Assembly: GCA_000507305.1 (NCBI GenBank)
Contig: DF241148.1
Location: 8,219-72,218 of the forward strand
Origin: Breviolum minutum Mf 1.05b.01
Lineage: Eukaryota > Sar > Dinophyceae > Suessiales > Symbiodiniaceae
Reading direction: 5' to 3'
Length of the DNA stretch: 64,000 nucleotides
Of this stretch, positions 1 to 11,595 are shown in pieces; the stretch's first letter is position 1; every line of letters begins with the position of its first letter. The position numbers and the translations under genes were made by a program. Below the pieces are notes generated by a model. It searched no databases, was not told the DNA's origin, and worked only from the letters and a program-made list of their open reading frames with translations.

Positions 1-289
1 CCAACAGCCGTCACAGACTCGGGGATAGTGATGCTTGCCAGAGATTTGCACTCTCCAAAGGCACCCGCCTCAACGGACGTCACAGACTTCGGGATAGTGA
101 TGCTTTCCAAAGAGCAGCAATTGTGAAGCACTCCCTTTCCAATGACTGTCACAGACTCGGGGATAGTGATCCTTTCCAAAGAACAGCAATCTGCAAAGGC
201 TTGGTCCCCAATGGCCGTCACAGACTCAGGGATAGTGATGCTCACCAAAGAGCTGCACTCTCGAAAGGCACTGTTCCCAATGGCTGTCA
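1..289 (-). repeat. 69-bp coding tandem repeat (LRR_5 units)
   Basis: Four consecutive 69-bp units share the plus-strand core GTCACAGACTC(G/A)GGGATAGTGATG. Each encodes one 23-residue BspA-type leucine-rich repeat on the minus strand. Spacing is exactly 69 bp, so the array can expand or contract without breaking the frame. Confidence 0.9.
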
Positions 290-686
290 CGGACTTAGGG
301 ATTGCCACCTTGACCACCTGATTGTCACATTTAAAGGCTCCAGCAGATATTTTAGTGAGAGAGGACGGGATGTTGACTTGGAGGAGGCCCTCCACATGGA
401 CGCCCCATCTTGTTGCGCCTTCAACTTCGTTTCTCGAGTAAATGACTGTCACTTCGGTTTCGGTGTTCAACAGCCCCGCAGACTCCAGTGTCTGAGCATC
501 GTCTACGAACAGTCCGTCGGCCAGGACCTTTACGTTGAGGATTTTGTGCTCAATGGGATCTTCACATTGCTTTCGTTCATGAAGCATTGCCTTCAATTCT
601 TGAATGGTGTTTGTCGGCATGACTTCAACAGTGAGGACACCACCTTCTAAGGTCTTCACTTTCACTTCGCGGGGCATGGCAGCCAT
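1..686 (-). CDS. Ubiquitin-like domain + BspA-type LRR protein, 5' part (runs off window)
   Basis: Reading from an ATG at 686 (second ATG at 677; in-frame TGA upstream) the frame stays open to base 1, about 228 codons. Residues about 4-85 read as a ubiquitin-like fold: an opening strand VKVKTLEGGVLTVEV, a helix TIQELKAMLHERK, then strands ending TEVTVIYSR. From about residue 90 there are BspA-type (LRR_5) repeats of 23 residues with the core AFxxCxSLxSITIPESVTxIG; four near-perfect units lie at 1-289 and the most N-terminal unit (near 300-345) is degenerate. BspA repeats are known as protein- or surface-binding solenoids. Pairing one with a ubiquitin-like head suggests an intracellular adaptor, but that is inference. 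The C-terminus is outside the window. There is no sign of an intron in this part. Confidence 0.85.
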   Translation of the reverse strand, partial: MAAMPREVKVKTLEGGVLTVEVMPTNTIQELKAMLHERKQCEDPIEHKILNVKVLADGLFVDDAQTLESAGLLNTETEVTVIYSRNEVEGATRWGVHVEGLLQVNIPSSLTKISAGAFKCDNQVVKVAIPKSVTAIGNSAFRECSSLVSITIPESVTAIGDQAFADCCSLERITIPESVTVIGKGVLHNCCSLESITIPKSVTSVEAGAFGECKSLASITIPESVTAV

Positions 687-1113
687 GGCGGGGAGAAAAC
701 CAACAAGAAATCTTCGAAGGAGGGAGAGGAAGGATGCCTGCCAAAGAAGTCATGTTCCATCAAGCAGTCAGCGATCTGCGATAGAATGCATGGACTAACT
801 CTGGAGTCTTGCCAGTTCCCCACAGGGGCACTCTTCCTCTTCTTCTCCAGCCCCAACACCTGAATGCTCAGCGGTCCAAAGCATTTCTGCATCTTGCTAA
901 GTGGGGGCAACAGTCATTTCATTCTCCAAAGAAGCCCAGCCCCTGGCAGCTCACCAAGCGTCCTCCTTGAACTTGAGAGGTCTTGCCTTAACACTGGGGA
1001 AAGCTTGGGTTGGGTTTTGGTGGGAGACTTCGCAAAATGCAAAAAGAATGAGAGATCCATAGGATTTATGCTGGCAATTCCTGTATCTTCCAGGATCAGG
1101 GCTCACTGGATAC

Positions 1114-2140
1114 ATTGCAGCGCGCTGCTGCTCTGCTTCTTGCTCTGCTGCTTGCTCCTCTGCTTGCCGTTGCAATCGCTCCTGGAAGAGATACAGGAGA
1201 GGCATGGAGACGGGCAGATTTGAGAAATGAAAACTGTGCATGAAAGCGCCTTCTCTGCCAGCTTTTCAGCTTTTCTCTTGGCCTCTGGCTATTCCCAAAA
1301 TCCCAAAACAATTTACAAAATGAAGAGTTAGAACACGAATGAATTAATGAGGGCATTTCAGAAACAGATTCTTCAGCAAGCCGCTGGGCATGGCTTGACA
1401 AATGAGAAATCAGCACTGCTTTGAAACATGCACGGGAAGTCGGAACTACCCAAGTGTGCAACAAGACAGAGCAAGTGCAAAATAATGAGGTGCCTTTCTT
1501 GCAGCTTTCTCTATTCTTCCTGGCAAGAAGAGCGCATCTTGTCTAAGGATCATTGTGATTCAATCTGGAAACGTGCCAGGAGATCGTTCTTCCTCGGCGG
1601 CTTGCTCTTCAAGGACCTGGCAAATCGTGAGGTTTTTGCATGTTTTCGATATTTCAACGGCTTCCAAGCCAACATCTTCTAAATTGACATGAATCAAAAG
1701 CTCTAAAATAACCATGATGGATAAGAACACAATAGTTTTCAAAAAAGCTTCTGGGCTGGCATTCAGGAAATATAATGCAATGCAAGGGGATTGCTGGAAA
1801 AAGGTTCCAGATCACCTTCGCATCTGCTGCAGCTGCCATAGCTTCGCGCCTCTCCACCTGAAACTCTTCGAGTTCGCACCCTTTAAGGAAGGCGCCACAA
1901 CCCAACTGACAAATGGGAAGCTGTAAGACTTGCTCGAAAAAAATCTACAAAATCCTGAGAAATATATATGACAAATATCATATACAATTCTGTATATGGG
2001 ACTCTCTTTTCTCATATTATATTTGAATATATTTGAATCATATGTATATGGAAAGAGAAAGGACCTCTGGTGGCCCAAACGGTCGCCTCGAGGTTTCTCT
2101 TCTGCTGCAGCTCTGCATCCCTGGCATCCAAGGCATCTTC
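1114..2140 (-). CDS. Coiled-coil protein, run of short exons
   Basis: Five short minus-strand blocks encode Ala/Glu/Gln/Lys-rich helix with splice-like ends. In transcript order they are 2065-2140 (EDALDARDAELQQKRN...), 1816-1857 (VERREAMAAAADAK), 1573-1616 (VLEEQAAEEERSPG), 1250-1282 (AKRKAEKLAEK) and 1114-1181 (ERLQRQAEEQAAEQEAEQQR). Acceptors are AG|G; donors are GT, with one AAG|GC at 1250. Exon phases agree for most junctions, but the 1573-1616 to 1250-1282 join is ambiguous. The composition indicates a long coiled coil; no family was recognised. The blocks lie just downstream of the secreted repeat-protein exon at 2670-3076 and could be its 3' exons, or belong to a separate gene. Confidence 0.5.
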
Positions 2141-2296
2141 CTGGCACAGTCTGAGATTTCGGATTTGTCACTGGAGGAAACAAAAAAAGGGTGGAACCCG
2201 CATGCCAATGGCGGGGCGTAATTTAAGGCGCAGGCACACAAGTGAGAATAATCCGCAATTTGCCAACGGCAGGTTGTAGAAATTTGCTTCAAGGAA

Positions 2297-2566
2297 CTAA
2301 AGCAGGGCTGCGCACTGCTCTCGCATCAAAGCTGTACAAGCGATACGTCGTTCGGAACAAAAGTTCGTATACCTACCTGGAACCTCAAACATCCATTTAT
2401 TAGTGGTTGTTTCAATCTGATGATTCCAAATCTTTACATAGGAAATGGTTGTTTCACCAAACATCCATTTTAAACAGGTTGTTTCGGGTACCAGGTAGCT
2501 GGTGCTTGGGCCCAAAATCAAAAATGCTAAGCTGCTAAACAACAGCATTCGCTCATGCTGATCCAA
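2297..2566 (-). other. Possible exon with internal repeat, before a duplicated donor-side segment
   Basis: The minus strand is open here and has a hydrophobic stretch (MLLFSSLAFLILGPS) followed by two related segments carrying KWMFGETT and KWMFEVP. The underlying DNA repeats GAAACAACC and AATGGATGTTTG. The block ends at CCAG|GTAGGTATAC, the same donor-side sequence found after the 2670-3076 exon. It may be an alternative or duplicated exon; no family is recognised. Confidence 0.3.
2317..2380. repeat. 64-bp direct repeat, copy 1
   Basis: Bases 2317-2380 are repeated exactly at 2610-2673. On the minus strand each copy begins CCAGGTAGGTATACG, so the same donor-like junction follows two different upstream coding segments. 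This is direct sequence identity over 64 bp. Confidence 0.9.
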
Positions 2567-2609
2567 TCACCTTGAAGGGACGACTGGCGAGGTCCATTCA
2601 TTCATGGGA

Positions 2610-2673
2610 GCTCTCGCATCAAAGCTGTACAAGCGATACGTCGTTCGGAACAAAAGTTCGTATACCTACCTGG
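2610..2673. repeat. 64-bp direct repeat, copy 2
   Basis: This is the partner of 2317-2380, 293 bp away. The boundary at 2670/2669 is either the splice donor of the secreted repeat-protein exon or, read straight through, its stop codon (TAG at 2666-2668). Confidence 0.9.
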
Positions 2674-3076
2674 CCGCACGGTTTTCTTTTTCACCTTCAA
2701 TTGGAAGCCCTTTTCCTGCCAGAGCCGCACGGTTTTCTTTTTCAGTCTGAATTGGAAGCCCTTTTCCTGCCGGAGCCGCACGGTTTTCTTTTTCAGTCGG
2801 GCTGGGGGAAGCCGCACGGTTTTCTTTTTCAGTCGGGCTGGGAGCTGGAACCGCACGGTTTCTGGCCGGAGGTGCAGCCGCACGGTTTTCTTTTTCAGTC
2901 GGGCTGGGAGCTGGAACCGCACGGTTTCCCGGCTCAGCTGGAACCGCAGGCTGTGGAGTTTGATTGGCAATTTCCTTCTCTACAGCTCCAACATCTGCAC
3001 CGCTCGAGGCTCCCTGAAACTGTGCTGCAACAAGGCAAGTGGCCAGGGCACACGCCAGAAACTGAAGCTTCATCAT
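2666..3076 (-). CDS. Small secreted Glu/Pro/Ala repeat protein
   Basis: An ATG pair at 3076/3073 starts a 136-residue frame. The N-terminus is a textbook signal peptide (MMKLQFLACALATCLVAAQF). The rest is low-complexity and repetitive: five to six copies of TEKENRAA separated by PAPSP, PAGKGLPIQ or APPARNRAV spacers. Plus-strand copies of CCGCACGGTTTTCTTTTTCA mark the repeat units. The frame either stops at TAG (2666-2668) or is spliced at CAG|GTAGGT (2670/2669); both sit in a 64-bp segment duplicated at 2317-2380. The product is likely exported or lumenal, perhaps a wall or mucilage component, but no function can be assigned. The alternating charged and proline blocks suggest a disordered protein. 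Confidence 0.65.
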   Translation of the reverse strand: MMKLQFLACALATCLVAAQFQGASSGADVGAVEKEIANQTPQPAVPAEPGNRAVPAPSPTEKENRAAAPPARNRAVPAPSPTEKENRAASPSPTEKENRAAPAGKGLPIQTEKENRAALAGKGLPIEGEKENRAAR

Positions 3077-3642
3077 GAACCAAGAGAAAACCTTCTTCGC
3101 ACATCCAAATGCTGGAGCCCAAACCCAAACGGGAAATATTTTCTGACAACATCACCATGGATGATGCAAAAGCCGGGGCAAATCACTGCAAATGGTGTGG
3201 CTTCAAGTGGATCCTACGATGAACTCAAGTGGACATAGGAATGACATAGAATGATGTAAAATAAAATATAGACGAACAACCAATATAGATCAATAACCTA
3301 AACTATTTGATGGCATGTTCAAACTGAAGAGCCTTCAATGCTAGTCATGAAAAGTAAAAGACACTTATCTTTTGCAGTGCAAATGGTTGCTCAAAAGCAA
3401 GCCGGGCATGCAATGTCCGCAATGAGGTATTGGGCTCTCGCCAATTCTTCGTTCGCCTGATGTTGCAAGCTGCCAGTGGATGATAAGGATTTGTTTGCAA
3501 AGCATAGATTCGTCAAACTTCAGTAAATCAGTCAACAAAGAAGCTCACATCTGACCGGTTTTGCTGGAAGGATGTTGGCAATGCTTTCTCAATTTCTACC
3601 AAAAATATCCAAAAATCTCATTTTGGAGAGAAGTTTTCACAC
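3077..3642. other. Spacer with no readable gene
   Basis: This stretch upstream of the secreted-protein start has stops in all frames at short intervals, some A/T-rich runs, and no RNA gene or repeat that I can recognise. Confidence 0.5.
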
Positions 3643-6600
3643 CTTTGCATCCTCGCCTTGTTGGCGCGCTCCTTTGCTTGGAAGAGCATGCCAGTGGAGG
3701 CGAATCGATGATCCTCAAAAGAAAAGGAACAAACTCATTGGACAGCAAGTTGAACAGGTAACTATCCGGCAGAAAAGCCACATTTCCTGAAGCTTGGGCG
3801 TCTTCCTATAAACATTTCGAATCGTAGCCTCTATTCGAATTCGTCAAAATATGTCAAAACGGCCACACTGGGAGCATCGAAAAGGGAGTCCTGGTCCTCT
3901 TCCTTGGAGAAAATCGGGAGCAATTGTTCTTTCAGCGTGTTTCGAGGTATTTCCAGTCGTCCCAATGATTCAAATCTCGGCCACGATTCTTGATCTACGA
4001 TATATCTAAGTCCAAAGCAAGCTGTCCGGGAAGTGGTGGCCGCGGAGCATCTGGCGCAACAGGTTCCCATTAATTCATTGTCCCCATGACGAACAGATCG
4101 AAAAAAGCCAACTTCAGAAGCTTCACTGCGGTCGAATCTTTTGTTTGCCACCGTTTAAAGGCTAAACCACATGGCTGATTGGTCTCTTTGGAACAACTCA
4201 GACAGTGCTACTTTCCAACAGCCGTGTCCGAGGATCCAGCAAACTGCAGTAAATATCATCATAGAAATATGTATAAAGATTGTCAAGCCTTCTCAAATGT
4301 TGATTCTAATATTCTAATAATATATTTGATAGTATTTTATATCATTTCTATGATAATGTATTCATTGCCTCGAAAATGTGCGTACTTACCTAGTGGAATC
4401 TAGTGGACTATGGACAGGATGGCACCAGTTGCAGTCACAGTCTTTGGCAGAATTGGGTCGAAGGAGTCTGACCATCAACCTCTGCTCATGTGATAGGAAC
4501 TCTGTACAGAGCGTCATCGTATGTTATCATTCCCCACATCATGGCGTGGAGCATCATGTCCTCACAGCAGGATATTCATTTTTGCAAGGAACTGTCATCC
4601 TCAAATGTCATGATGCACACTCCCAGCTTTTGGTGATGATATATAATTCCTTATATTTCAAAGGCCAAGTTTCAAGCAAAGGCATGTCAATGCCATTATG
4701 GCAAGTCCAAATCCAAAACGGATGTGGGCGTGTTGGTCAGGTTTCCCTCTTCAACTGTCCTAAGGCAAGTTGATACAGGCCAGAACTTGAAACATCAGCA
4801 ACTCCTTTCACATGCAAGTCGTGTTGCAAAAATGTGTGAAGAAAAATAAAGAAAGGAAATCGAAGAAACTCTGACAACCAATGGAAGCAAAGTCCCAGCA
4901 TCGTATGGCATTTTCCATTCTTGCAACGCCTCAAACGCCGAACTGCCTCGGCTCAGCGTCTGAGTTTCACTACGAGAAGACGGTGATATCACCTGCTGAT
5001 AAGTGTGGTCATTATATCGTCATTACATTTCACATACATTTCACCATAATTCGACCCACACTACATCTACAAGAGGAATGCTTGCCATAATTTCCATGGC
5101 GAGGCACATGTCCATTTCGCATCACCTGAATGCAATGAAACAGGACTTGGTGGTTTGCGTTGGCTCACGGCTGAGAGCTGAAGGTCTCAATGCAGCCCTG
5201 ACACGGTCTCCTCTGACATTGACTCTGAATGGCTCATGCTCCCAGTTTGGTTGCTCGAAAGAGGCATGCCTGCAATACCAATTCATACGTATATTCATGT
5301 CACTTCATCCAACCATTTTTGTAAGGCCAGGCTTTTGCAAATATTGCACTAGTAAGTTGATTTCGGCTGCAAAGAAGTGGAATCGGCAAAAAAATGTAGA
5401 ACAACATCCTCCCGGCTTGGCTGCTCTTGACAAGTTGCTTCGGAAGTGCTGCCAAAAATCTTCGCCAACCTACAAGGAAAGATCACTGACAAGTTGGCAC
5501 AAGTTGCTGCATATATCAGATTTGCATGTATGAAACGACGAGCAGTATTTAAAGAACACAAGGCCCCAATTTGATGCCAAAGCACAGGCGCAAGAATATC
5601 ATTGAAGTCAGGAAGTTTGATGTGCTGTTCCTTGCAGATCAGTACTTTCATGTGGGCACAGTGCATGCAAAGATGAATTGGGAAATTGGAATGTTCTTTC
5701 ATCATCTACAGTAAGCTGTGGGGGTGAGCGTGACCAGTACTATCTAAACTGAACGAGTTCGGTACTACCAGTATTACCATCAGCAAAGAGCCTGTGCAAC
5801 ATGACTTGCTGGGTTGGCAAGATCTGGCAACACCTGGTCCCAGTTTAGCCCCAAATCATCTATCAACAAGTCACCATGTTGCGCATTTGCTTCTGCAATT
5901 TGCTGATCTCGCGATCCACTGCACCCTGAGTTTTGTAAGAATCACGGCCGATCGATGGACCATGGGACCATCTAAGGCAAATTTTGAAGGGACTGCAAAA
6001 AAATTCCATCATATACCATGATGGCTTGTACACAACCGTTCTAACAGCTTTTCATGGCTTTCACTGACAACGGGAATAGGCCCAAAAGAGTGCAAACTGC
6101 GAGGTGAAAGTGCTGACAGGCTACATCGCGCAACTCCATGGCTTTGTCCTGAGATTGCAGAGGCAAAGTTTCGGGGTGGACATCCATGTCCTCCAGGCTC
6201 TGTCGGTCCTTGGTTTGGTCACCTTTCTCACCACTCCTCTCGGTGTGTTCTTCACAGACCTTGGTCGTCTCATGTGAATCATTTGTGATCCATGCAAATA
6301 CATATCATATCCACACTTGGTTGATGTTTTTTTACAACCTTTTATCTAGATTTCATTCAGAACTCATAGCACTTGCCCTCCATGAAAGAATGGAATTCTG
6401 GAATTCTATCGCAGATTCTGAAGCATCATAGCTTGAGAAAACTCAAGACATGCATTGACAAGTCCGTCTCATGATTCCAAAGCAAGGCACTCCATTTTTG
6501 CACGTCTTCACATGTCGAAGCACATGGCCTCACGTGGCACTGGCATCATATATGAAGATGTATGAAGCATCCAAAAGTTGCAGTGCATTTGAGGCAGGAG

Positions 6601-9600
6601 CCTTTTCCATCCTTAGATTTCGTTGGATTTGGAGCATGACAAGAGTGCTACATTTCGATGTCATTGCATCCAACAGGGAAATGCAGAAAGTGGACTTCAA
6701 CGCAATCTTCATGCTCTCCAAGCATCGGAAACTTGGGATTCTGAAGAGGACTGTGAGAAGACCTGAAGACGTGAAACAAAGCGGCTCTGGTTATTGCTTG
6801 CTTCAGATTGTTGTGTAGTGTTCATGTTGCTTCACATCTCTGCTCCAGCAAAGGGAAGAGATGCTTCAAATTCAACAGGTCCTAGCAAACATATTCTACA
6901 AGTCTTGTGACGTTGCAAGGACGCCTGTGAACCATCAGCAGCTTCATCGCCGCCTGCAAATCACTGGTGGAAGGACTTAGTGGATTCTTTGTGCTTCTGG
7001 TTGGACAGAAATGCGATTTCTGTTCATACTATGCTGTAGCTGCCTTGGAAGATCTTAAGGACAGACTCTGGGGTTGACCTACTCCAAAAGTTGTTGCAAC
7101 TTGACTTCGATGTGATTTGCATCCCCCATCTCGCCAAGCCTTGCCAAGCAAGGTGACGCAGCAGCCGTGCTGTATCATCACCTTGTATCTCTCCAGCTTT
7201 CTCTTTCAGTTTCCTTCGGGCAGCCTCTTCATCACCTGTGGGTTGAAGGGAGTCAAGCGCGAAACACCAAAATTTCCAGGATGAAAACATCTGCAGCCAT
7301 TGCCTGTGAGATCTTGACGTAGAGCCTCACCAGTGACCACCAATTATACGAGATGGTATTGGTACCATTCCCTTCACCCATACGTTTATGTACTGAAAGA
7401 ATCTGAAAGATGTTTACCATCTGATTCACATTTGGAAAGAAATCGGTTTAGATCCTCCCATCTGGCAATCACATGGCTAGCTTCCACTGCACTGTTGGTA
7501 CTGTTTGCATTGCAGCAAGGATTTCCAGTGCCTCCGCAAGTGACAAGAGACTTGGCTGCAACTGTCCCAGCTCCAAGGAATTGCTGACACCAACCTGGCA
7601 ATACAAAAGAGGTGCCAATCCGACAAAATGAACTTTAACATGTAAAATCATGTAAACATAGACATTGTTATATATTGTATATTGTTATATCATATAGGAT
7701 GATAATATCATGCTGGAATACTACGACATGCAGTGATATTTATGTACGTATTCATACATCTATTCAAAATTCATAATAGAGTGTCTTTTCCAGAATACAC
7801 TACACGCCCCAACCTGAAAAATCGAGGATTTTACCAATACAAATGCAGCTACTCAGCTACAGCCTGTGTGAGGCCAAGGAAAAGTAGACTTCGCAACATG
7901 GCCTGAGCTGTCAAGATTCTCTCTGTTCTCCGTGTAAGTCACAGATAGGTGCCAGACCTAGTTCTGGGGCACCAATCTAACTTGATTCTTTGATACTACT
8001 TTGAACTTGAAATGGCTGCAGCACTCAGCAAGTATCAAAATGACCCTAGAAAGCTTCAAGAAAAACACACACAACAAAAACATCATCCCATGTCACTTGT
8101 AAAACCCATCAAACACTTATCACAACCTACTTGAAGAGGTCAGGGTAAGGTGATGCATAAACTGAAGATGACCGAAGCCTTCCGAATCACTGCTATCCTC
8201 TGGAGCATCACCTCCGAGTGAGGTGATAACCCATCGGACTTTTGACGAGTTTTTCTTGTGCAAAGGCAAAGGACATCTGGTTTATGGCTACCCTTCGATG
8301 TCCATAGTTTCATGAGATAGTGTAGATGATGAATGATGATGAAATATCCAAAAAGGCTTTCGGGAAATCATTGCTACAAAATTCTTCCAAATTCAAATGG
8401 TGCACTGTAGAGTTTGAAACCGACAAATCTTGACAAGACTTGGTTTGGCACTACTGTTTTTGGAACTTTCCTAGCGTTAATAGAAACCAAAGCAATGGTG
8501 GGAAGCTGCGAAGAATGGTGTTAAGCCTGCTTGTTTCTGTGCATATACTGTAGACGTTCAAACACGTTCATCATCCAGATGCTTTATCCATCCTTGTATC
8601 TTGTGTCTCTTGTGTTTTTACATCGTGGCAAACCTGCCTGCATTGAACCGAAGACTCCAAGCATTCGCCGTGCGTTCGAATTCCTGGCAGATTTGGAACA
8701 CGCAATGAGATGTTGATTCCGAAGCCAAGGCATTACAAGCCTGCTGCAAAGTCCCCAGCTCTGCGACCGCCGCATCCATGTCTTTCATGTCTGGGACCTT
8801 TCAGGCACATGCCCCAGACTTATTTCCAAAAGTCTTCAGGCACAACCAAAATCGTCTTCTCAATTCTCAATGATTCTGGGCACCCATCATAAGAAACAAG
8901 AATCATGCAATTCTGCAAAAGGTTCAGATCACCACATCACATCACGTCAAAAATATCAAGAATAAGATTGCCCAAAATTCTTTGAGTTCCAAGGAAATTA
9001 GTCAGGCAATGTCAAGTCGAAAAACGTGGAACACTGGGAGAGAAAATAGATGCAGGTACCAGATATCATATCATGACTTATGATAAGACAAATCCAGACG
9101 TTTTTTTGTTATTTTCCCAACCTCAGTAGAAAGAGCCGCCGCCTGCCTTAGACACCGAAACTCCGTCCGAGCTGAGTTTCAGATGCTTTCAGATGGAGTT
9201 GAGGCTCAGACGCCGCCCTTTCCTCTCTTGCGGCCTGGGACGATTGGATCCACAACACTTTTGCACATCCGTTTTAGTTGGAACATGTTGGAACATGGAA
9301 ACTTTATGGAAACTTATGGAGACTTTATGGAAACTTGTACCTGCAGCTTTCTGGCTTTCATGATTCCTATGATTCCCTTTTGTATCCTTTTGTGCCACAC
9401 TAGTGGAGCATCTTGCAATTGGCAGAGCATGTTGAGCGGAGTGGGACAGTGCTAATATCACATAAGTGGAAATCCACTTCGTCCAGGAATCAAAACCACA
9501 CCAAAGGTTTGTTCAAAAATTAAATTTGGAAAGCGCCTGAATCCTCGCCAATTCCTCCTCTGCTGCCCGTTTTTGTGCAGCTGCCTGGTGTGCACAACAA

Positions 9601-9961
9601 GGAATCCAGTTCAACTATCACAGACAATGTCCATGCTCTAAAAAGTCAGGCATTCCAGATTCGAATGATTGCCACTGTCAAAAACCGAAAAGCACATCCA
9701 GGAATCACAAATTTGTGCCCTATGTCTGGCTCACAGATTGATTGAGAACAAGTGATTTATCCCACCTCATACGTTGACCGAACACTTTACTATATGAGGA
9801 ATCTGATGGAATTTGCATTGCTATTTTTCACCAGCTTGACGTCACGAATGATTGATGCTATGGGCATGGGATATTGATACATCAGTCCGATCGCTTCTGA
9901 TCTTTCGAAGGTTGGGTCGCACCTTCTCCGCAGCCTCCCGCGCTGCTGTCACTTCTGGCGC
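3643..9961 (-). CDS. Ala/Glu-rich coiled-coil gene(s), scattered short exons
   Basis: Short minus-strand blocks with AG acceptors and clean phases make up one or more intron-rich genes. In transcript order they are 9923-9961 (APEVTAAREAAEK), 9537-9584 (AAAQKRAAEEELARIQ, donor CAG|GC), 8634-8797, 7182-7235 (GDEEAARRKLKEKAGEIQ), 6125-6259, 5875-5925 (GAVDREISKLQKQMRNM) and 3643-3713 (DHRFASTGMLFQAKERANKA...). Lengths are 39-164 bp with introns of 0.4-2 kb. The composition is helical coiled coil throughout, which supports one long structural or scaffold protein, but I cannot show that all exons belong to one transcript. No known family was recognised. The introns between contain no other supported gene. 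Confidence 0.45.
6125..6259 (-). CDS. Exon, acidic/Gln-rich segment (unknown protein)
   Basis: The minus-strand block is exactly 45 codons with phase-0 ends: acceptor CCAAG|GTCTGTG and donor GAT|GTAGCC. It encodes a polar segment including DRQSLEDMDVHPETLPLQSQ and ending AMELRD. It probably belongs to the coiled-coil gene of this region. No domain was recognised. Confidence 0.45.
8634..8797 (-). CDS. Exon, helical segment of coiled-coil gene
   Basis: This is the longest clean exon of the 3.6-10 kb set. The acceptor is GAAAG|GTCCCAG and the donor GCAG|GTTTG. The frame reads VPDMKDMDAAVAELGTLQQA and continues with a Cys-containing helical stretch (QICQEFERTANAWSLRFNAG). The pattern of hydrophobic positions fits a spectrin- or dynein-like helix bundle, but similarity to a named family is not visible. 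Confidence 0.5.
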
Positions 9962-10698
9962 CTACGGGTTTGGTTGCCGTTGCTGATTCAAGACGTGGTG
10001 AAGGCACAAATGTTTGAAGGTGACGAGCAAACATGAACAAATAGGTGATACTTCGTTGCAGAAGGGATTTAGCAAAGAAAGACTCCAATTTTGCGAAATT
10101 CAAAGACAAACAATGAATTTGGCAGAAGACAAACGAATCTTGTTGCTGACAGGCCTCCACAACTGGTGGAGGCACCACAACACATGGTGCATCTGGTAAT
10201 GCCTTCGGGAACTATGCCAACTTGATGAAAATAATGACACGTGATATACAGGTGATTAACATGAGAAAAATGCCAAAACTGATATATAGAAGAATTCAGC
10301 CATTGCTTGTTGCCAGCGACTGTGACGGTAAAAACAAACGCGATTGAATTTGAGACATTTTAAGACTACATCCAAAGCAGCGATGCTAGGTGTCACGTGT
10401 TGTGATCGGGAATTCAGGAACATTATACCAAAACTATACAAAACTCATGGCCCAATTGCAGTCTGACAGTGCAAGTTGGGCAGTCAAAGGTGAGAGTGTC
10501 AGTTGCCCCTTAAATGACAGCCCTTAACCTCAAAAGAACCCTTCTGAGAGCTTTGGGGAAAAACTGTTTAACACTCCATCATATGATCCAACAGACTGCA
10601 GCCACCTCTTCTCTTTGCTCTGGCTCCTGAGGAATGACTTAGGACCATTTCGGGAGACCACTTCGAAAAACAATCCGAAATGCATGAGTCTTGCTCGC

Positions 10699-10752
10699 CA
10701 AGTCGAGCCTCTGGAGCTGGTGGAGCTATTGGAGCCGCTGGTGCCTTTGCAG
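10699..10752 (-). CDS. Possible Ala/Pro-rich exon
   Basis: The minus-strand block lies between CCAAG|CTGC and CGACTTG|GCGAGC and encodes AKAPAAPIAPPAPEARL. It has the composition expected of a linker in the neighbouring Ala-rich gene. The donor would be of GC type. It is short, so confidence is low. Confidence 0.3.
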
Positions 10753-11217
10753 CTTGGGGAGAACCCCACTTTGGGCATATATCTATCACAAGATATTTTG
10801 CATGTGTCTGTATGCGTTCTATCAAAATCTGGAGAACTATTCTACAATGGCCAATGGCATACAATGACTTCGATATGTTTGGACGCATTTACAGTTCGTT
10901 TGTAAAATCAGGCTCCAGCTTCTGTCCCATTCTCGACAGGCAGACCAGTGGACTCCTGCCGAGTAGCCCAAGAGCGACAGGCGGACTGTATGGAACTGTT
11001 TGAGTCAATCGCCAGCATCCTCAGCCCGAAATGCTGCTGCGCAAAGGCACTGCAGGAAGTAGTTCGTCCGCTCGGGTTGAACGCCACATACCACATCTAC
11101 GGGAGAGACCTGGCCAACTGAAATGCCAATGGCAAGCATCTCAAGCCATAATCTTTGGTGAAAATACCAATCGAACTTACCAAAATGATGAAGAACCTGG
11201 ATTCACATCTTAGAGAC

Positions 11218-11312
11218 TCTCAGGCCCCTCTGGTACAACACATCTGGCTCCGCGAAGCATCTCCCTTCCGCTGCCTCTGCCAGAGCCTCTGCATGCGATG
11301 GCAATGCACCAG
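11218..11312 (-). CDS. Exon, Ala/Glu-rich segment (unknown protein)
   Basis: Acceptor GTGACAG|CT and donor CTGAGA|GTCTCT enclose a frame reading GALPSHAEALAEAAEGRCFA and continuing EPDVLYQRGLR. Phases are consistent (starts in phase 1, ends in phase 0). It is probably an upstream exon of the 3.6-11.7 kb coiled-coil gene. Confidence 0.4.
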
Positions 11313-11595
11313 CTGTCACTGAGATCCATCCTGGCCCAGTCAGCTGCAAGGACTTGACACCATTTCAGTGTTCTGTAGGTGAGGACATGCAAGAAATTGC
11401 ACCGGGCAAAGGTAGAGACTTTTGTTTGCAAGGTAAGAGCCCGGCGCTGCAGAAAGTCTACCTACCAAGGTGCAAACTTGGAAGCAAAAACAGCAGTGAT
11501 TGGAGTTGGGACTTCCCTTCGTAACTTCCTCAAAAACTCCTGACTTCTCAGTTTCTCGCCAATCTTTCCAGCTTTTATATGGATAACTCTGGCAC

